Shown here piece by piece: positions 47,299 through 50,074 of a DNA stretch of 50,074 nt. The stretch covers positions 1-50,074 of the forward strand of contig NZ_VRYY01000221.1 of NCBI RefSeq assembly GCF_015731765.1. Direction: 5' to 3'. The notes beneath the pieces are model-generated. The model was not told the DNA's origin. It was given only the letters and a program-made list of their open reading frames with translations, and did not search any database. This stretch comes from Nitratidesulfovibrio oxamicus (lineage in GTDB: Bacteria; Desulfobacterota; Desulfovibrionia; Desulfovibrionales; Desulfovibrionaceae). A program made the translations under genes and the position numbers. Positions within the stretch are counted from its first letter, which is position 1. The number at the start of each line of letters is the position of its first letter.

Positions 47299-49095
47299 CT
47301 ATTCGGGTTCGGCGTGGCAGTCCTGCCGGTTCACAGTCCCATCCCGCGCGCCGTCGCGCAGATTGTCCAAAGGCCCGTCCAGCAGGCCCCGCGCGCCCAG
47401 CACGTTCTCTATCTCGGCAACCAGGCACCCGAAATCCACGGGTTTCGAGACGTAGCCATCCATGCCTTCGGCCAGGAAGCGCTCCCGGTCCCCCGCCATG
47501 GCATGTGCCGTCATGGCAATGACAGGCAGTTGCGACGGAACGCCCTTGCGGCCACGCAACGCGCGTATCGTTTCCAGGCCGTCCATCTCGGGCATCTGGA
47601 TGTCCATCAGCAGCAGGTCGCAGGCTTCGCGTTCCAGCCCCGCAAGCACCTCGATGCCGCTGGCCACGGTGATGACGTCGTGCCCCATGCGTTCGAAAAA
47701 ATACACCGCCAACTTGCGGTTGATCACGTCGTCTTCGGCCACCATGATGCACAGCCGTCGGCTCAGGCCCCGAATCACCGGCAGGCTGGCGTCGCGCAGG
47801 CGCGGGGCGACCGATTCCCCCAAGGTAAAGCGCATGGTCAGCGCGAAGGAACTGCCCGCCCCTTCCTGGCTGCGCACCGAGATGTCGCCGCCCATCATCC
47901 GCGCTATCTCGCGTGAGATGGCAAGGCCCAGCCCGGCGCCGCCGTACTTCTTGGTAAGAAAATTCTCGGCCAGGGTAAACGGCTCGAAGATGCGCTCCCA
48001 CTTCTCGGCGGCAATGCCTACCCCGGTGTCCTCAACGGTGACGCGCAGCCCCACCGTTCCCCCCGCGTGTGCCGCCTGCGCTCCCTGCCCTGCACCAGGC
48101 GCCCCTGGAGCAGCGTCGTCCAGTTCCACCGACAGCGCGACGCCGCCCACCTCGGTATACTTGATGCCGTTGATGACCAGGTTGGTCAGCACCTGGCGCA
48201 ACCGCGCGGCGTCGCCCATCAAACGGTCGGGCACATCCGGGGACACATGGCAGGCAAGGGTCAGGTTCTTCCAGCGAGCCTGCACATCCAGGACGCGGAT
48301 CAGGTCGCCCACCGTCTCGCGCAGGTTGAACGGGGCCTCGTTGAGGGTGATGCGACCGGCCTCTATGCTGGACATGTCCAGCAGGTTGTTGACGATGGAC
48401 AGCAAGTCCAGCCCGGCCTGGCGCACCATGCCCAGGCACTCCTCCTGCTCGCCAGCCGGTCCTGCGGCCAGAAGCAGTTCGGTCAGGCCGATGATGCCGT
48501 TTAGCGGGGTACGCAGTTCGTGGCTGATGTTGGCAAGGAACTGGGTCTTGGCGCGGTTGGCCGATTCCGCCTCTATCCTGGCCTGCTCCAGTTCCTGGGT
48601 GCGCACGGCCACCTCTGCGGCCAGGTTCTGCTGGTAGCGACGGTTTTCCGCACGCAGCCGCCCCTGTTCGATGGCCAGGCGTACCCGATGGCCCAGCACA
48701 TCCAGATCCATGATGGGCTTGAGGATGAAGTCCCAGGCCCCCCGGCGCACCGCCTCTATGGCGTCCTGCATGACCCCGGTGCCGGATACCACGATGGTGG
48801 GCATGTCCGGCCTCTCGACCGCCAGTTCGCGCAGCACGTCCAGGCCGTCGATGCCGGGCATGCGCAGGTCCACGAGCACAGCGTCCGGCTGCACCGCGCG
48901 CACCAGCGCAAGGCCGGTGCGGCCATCTGTGCCTTCGTGCACGTCGTAGCCAAGGTCTTCGAGGTAGGCGGTAATGCTGCGCCGCACCATGGTGTCATCG
49001 TCGATGACGACAACGGTGGGGGGGGCGGGTGGGGATGTCGAACCGGAGGTACCGGGCGGAGCGGATGGGGCAGAAAAGCCGTTGGCGGAACTCAT
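47299..49095 (-). CDS. Hybrid histidine kinase: receiver - coiled coil - HisKA - HATPase - receiver
   Basis: 598-residue cytoplasmic signalling protein with no membrane segment. A Pro/Ser-rich N terminus leads to receiver domain 1 (about 27-140; Asp76 in VLVDLRMPG, Thr/Ser at VVSGTG, Lys126 in LKP). A coiled coil follows (145-182), then HisKA with His192 in [13 protein letters not shown], then HATPase (N box [25 protein letters not shown]). A C-terminal receiver has Asp498 ([13 protein letters not shown]) and KPV. Input therefore comes through phosphorylation of receiver 1. Its start overlaps the stop of the upstream single-receiver gene by 4 bases (ATGA). Confidence 0.93.
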   Translation of the reverse strand: MSSANGFSAPSAPPGTSGSTSPPAPPTVVVIDDDTMVRRSITAYLEDLGYDVHEGTDGRTGLALVRAVQPDAVLVDLRMPGIDGLDVLRELAVERPDMPTIVVSGTGVMQDAIEAVRRGAWDFILKPIMDLDVLGHRVRLAIEQGRLRAENRRYQQNLAAEVAVRTQELEQARIEAESANRAKTQFLANISHELRTPLNGIIGLTELLLAAGPAGEQEECLGMVRQAGLDLLSIVNNLLDMSSIEAGRITLNEAPFNLRETVGDLIRVLDVQARWKNLTLACHVSPDVPDRLMGDAARLRQVLTNLVINGIKYTEVGGVALSVELDDAAPGAPGAGQGAQAAHAGGTVGLRVTVEDTGVGIAAEKWERIFEPFTLAENFLTKKYGGAGLGLAISREIARMMGGDISVRSQEGAGSSFALTMRFTLGESVAPRLRDASLPVIRGLSRRLCIMVAEDDVINRKLAVYFFERMGHDVITVASGIEVLAGLEREACDLLLMDIQMPEMDGLETIRALRGRKGVPSQLPVIAMTAHAMAGDRERFLAEGMDGYVSKPVDFGCLVAEIENVLGARGLLDGPLDNLRDGARDGTVNRQDCHAEPE

Positions 49096-49484
49096 GCCCG
49101 CTCCGGCGCGGAAAGACGGCGGATGATGCCCTGCACCAGATCGTCCATGTTCTGCAACGGCTTGATGTACACGTCGGCGCGTTGCACGCCGATGGCAATG
49201 AGTTCCGACGGCAGCTTGTAGTTGGTCGAGCCGGTGTGGATGAGGTAGCGCAACGCGGGCAGCGCCTGATGGGCACGAATGATGAAATCGTTGCCGCTCA
49301 TTCCCGGCAGGCGCATGTCAATGATGCCCACGTCTGGCCTATGGCGTTCCAGCAGATCAAGCGCGTCTTCGCCGCTTCCTGCCGTAACCACCCGGAACCC
49401 TTCATCCTCGAGGTACGCCTCGAGGTTTTCGCGCACCATCTCTTCGTCATCCACCACAAGAATGAGGATGTCGGCATTGTTCAT
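49092..49484 (-). CDS. Single-domain response regulator coupled to the hybrid kinase
   Basis: 130-residue stand-alone receiver domain, CheY-like in size. Acidic pocket VDDEE (11-15), phospho-acceptor Asp56 (GIIDMRLPG), Thr84 (IHTGST), Lys108 (YIKPL). No output domain. It is translated first and overlaps the kinase by 4 bases, so it is probably a phosphorylation partner of that kinase. Target unknown. Confidence 0.92.
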   Translation of the reverse strand: MNNADILILVVDDEEMVRENLEAYLEDEGFRVVTAGSGEDALDLLERHRPDVGIIDMRLPGMSGNDFIIRAHQALPALRYLIHTGSTNYKLPSELIAIGVQRADVYIKPLQNMDDLVQGIIRRLSAPERA

Positions 49485-49679
49485 AACTACCCCGTACTGC
49501 CCTATGCTTCCCCCGCCCGGTGCGCCTCTTCTTGGAACAGGCGACCGCTGTTTGAAGAACGATCGCCGGATACATCATATGCCAGACGCGGCACTGCGTG
49601 CAACGCCCGAATGCGTGCCTGCCCGCGCGCGCATAGGGGCGTTGCACGCAGACGCGCCAGAATCCTCCGCGCCAGACGG

Positions 49680-49847
49680 CTAAGAGGCTTCGCGCACGAT
49701 GGCCTGCTCCCGTCGCAACGGGCACCATGTGGGGCGGTCCAGCGCGATGTCCAGCGGACGGTGTTTGGGCGTGGAAAGGTTGCAGCGGGCGGGTTCGCCC
49801 TGGCTGCAGAAGGGACAGTCGCTGCACTTGCGGACGACGATGATCAT
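49680..49847 (-). CDS. Tiny cysteine-rich protein
   Basis: 55-residue frame from ATG 49847 to TAG 49680, preceded by GGATACCCTC. It starts MIIVVRKCSDCPFCSQGEPA and contains Cys8, Cys11, Cys14, Cys22 and Cys42 (WCPLRRE), a plausible small zinc- or cluster-binding fold. It lies between priA (33 bases upstream) and the response regulator. No family was recognised; the clustered cysteines and codon bias support a real gene. Confidence 0.6.
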   Translation of the reverse strand: MIIVVRKCSDCPFCSQGEPARCNLSTPKHRPLDIALDRPTWCPLRREQAIVREAS

Positions 49848-49880
49848 GAGGGTATCCTTGGCGCCGCGCCTCGGCGCGGG

Positions 49881-50074
49881 TTACAGCATATTGACGGGAT
49901 CCAGATCCAGCGAGATGCGCAGGTGGCCGATGCCCGGCGTGGCCCCCGCCGCCCCGAACAGCGAACGGATGCTCGGCCAGTCGTCGGCCTTCAGCAGGCA
50001 CTGGAAGCGCTTGCGTCCGCGCAGCAGCGGCAGCGGCGAAGGGGCTGGCCCCAGCACCTGCACGCCGCGCTCGC
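49881..50074 (-). CDS. priA: Primosomal protein N' (PriA), C-terminal end only
   Basis: The last ~64 residues of a protein that continues past the right edge. The terminus GRKRFQCLLKADDW and a HLRISLDLDPVNML ending match the C-terminal domain of PriA helicase, which restarts stalled replication forks. Helicase motifs and zinc cysteines lie outside the window, so the call rests on the C-terminal pattern alone. Confidence 0.7.
   Translation of the reverse strand, partial: ERGVQVLGPAPSPLPLLRGRKRFQCLLKADDWPSIRSLFGAAGATPGIGHLRISLDLDPVNML

Overview
The window is GC-rich chromosomal DNA from a sulfate-reducing deltaproteobacterium of the Desulfovibrio / Nitratidesulfovibrio type. This rests on content: dissimilatory ATP sulfurylase (sat), the dsrMKJOP membrane complex, [FeFe]-hydrogenase maturases HydG and HydE, and a selenocysteine-containing SelD. 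From memory, the sat / dsrMKJOP neighbourhood beside the rpsL-S10-spc-alpha ribosomal cluster matches the Desulfovibrio vulgaris group. No mobile elements, phage genes or CRISPR arrays were seen.

Layout. (1) 1-4075, minus strand: a hydrogenase maturation operon in the order TM1266-type regulator, hydG, aspA, hydE (hydE runs off the left edge). (2) 4771-6594, plus: two FlgO-domain exported proteins flanking a small lipoprotein. (3) 7046-13605, minus: protein quality control, with tRNA-Leu(UAG), trigger factor, clpP, clpX and lon in transcription order. (4) 14115-16126, plus: a LysR-type regulator overlapping selD, whose active-site codon is an in-frame TGA. (5) 16321-34199, minus: the str operon (rpsL, rpsG, fusA, no tuf) and a long S10-spc-alpha run of ribosomal genes with secY, map and rpoA. 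(6) 35173-36459, plus: sat with a candidate Rex operator. (7) 36707-38907: a YgjP-like metallopeptidase (minus) divergent from a VKOR-thioredoxin fusion (plus). (8) 39347-44872, plus: a stand-alone RsbRD-N-like protein followed by dsrM, dsrK, dsrJ, dsrO and dsrP. (9) 45512-50074, minus: a FadL-family outer-membrane protein, a hybrid kinase coupled to a single-domain response regulator, a tiny cysteine-rich protein, and the C-terminal end of priA.

How it fits together. Sat activates sulfate to APS, the first step of sulfate respiration, and DsrMKJOP passes membrane and periplasmic electrons to the last step (DsrC / sulfite reduction). The Hyd maturases build the H-cluster of the [FeFe] hydrogenase that feeds hydrogen electrons into the same chain. 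SelD makes selenophosphate for selenoproteins, which in this group include hydrogenases and formate dehydrogenases. The ribosomal and chaperone/protease blocks are conserved housekeeping.

The points most worth a second look are the Sec-SelD coupled to its LysR regulator, aspA inside the hydrogenase maturation operon, the promoter-proximal RsbRD-N gene of the dsr operon, the Rex-like site at sat, the VKOR-Trx gene between sat and dsr, the FlgO module, a repeat/hairpin structure after lon, and long intergenic C tracts.
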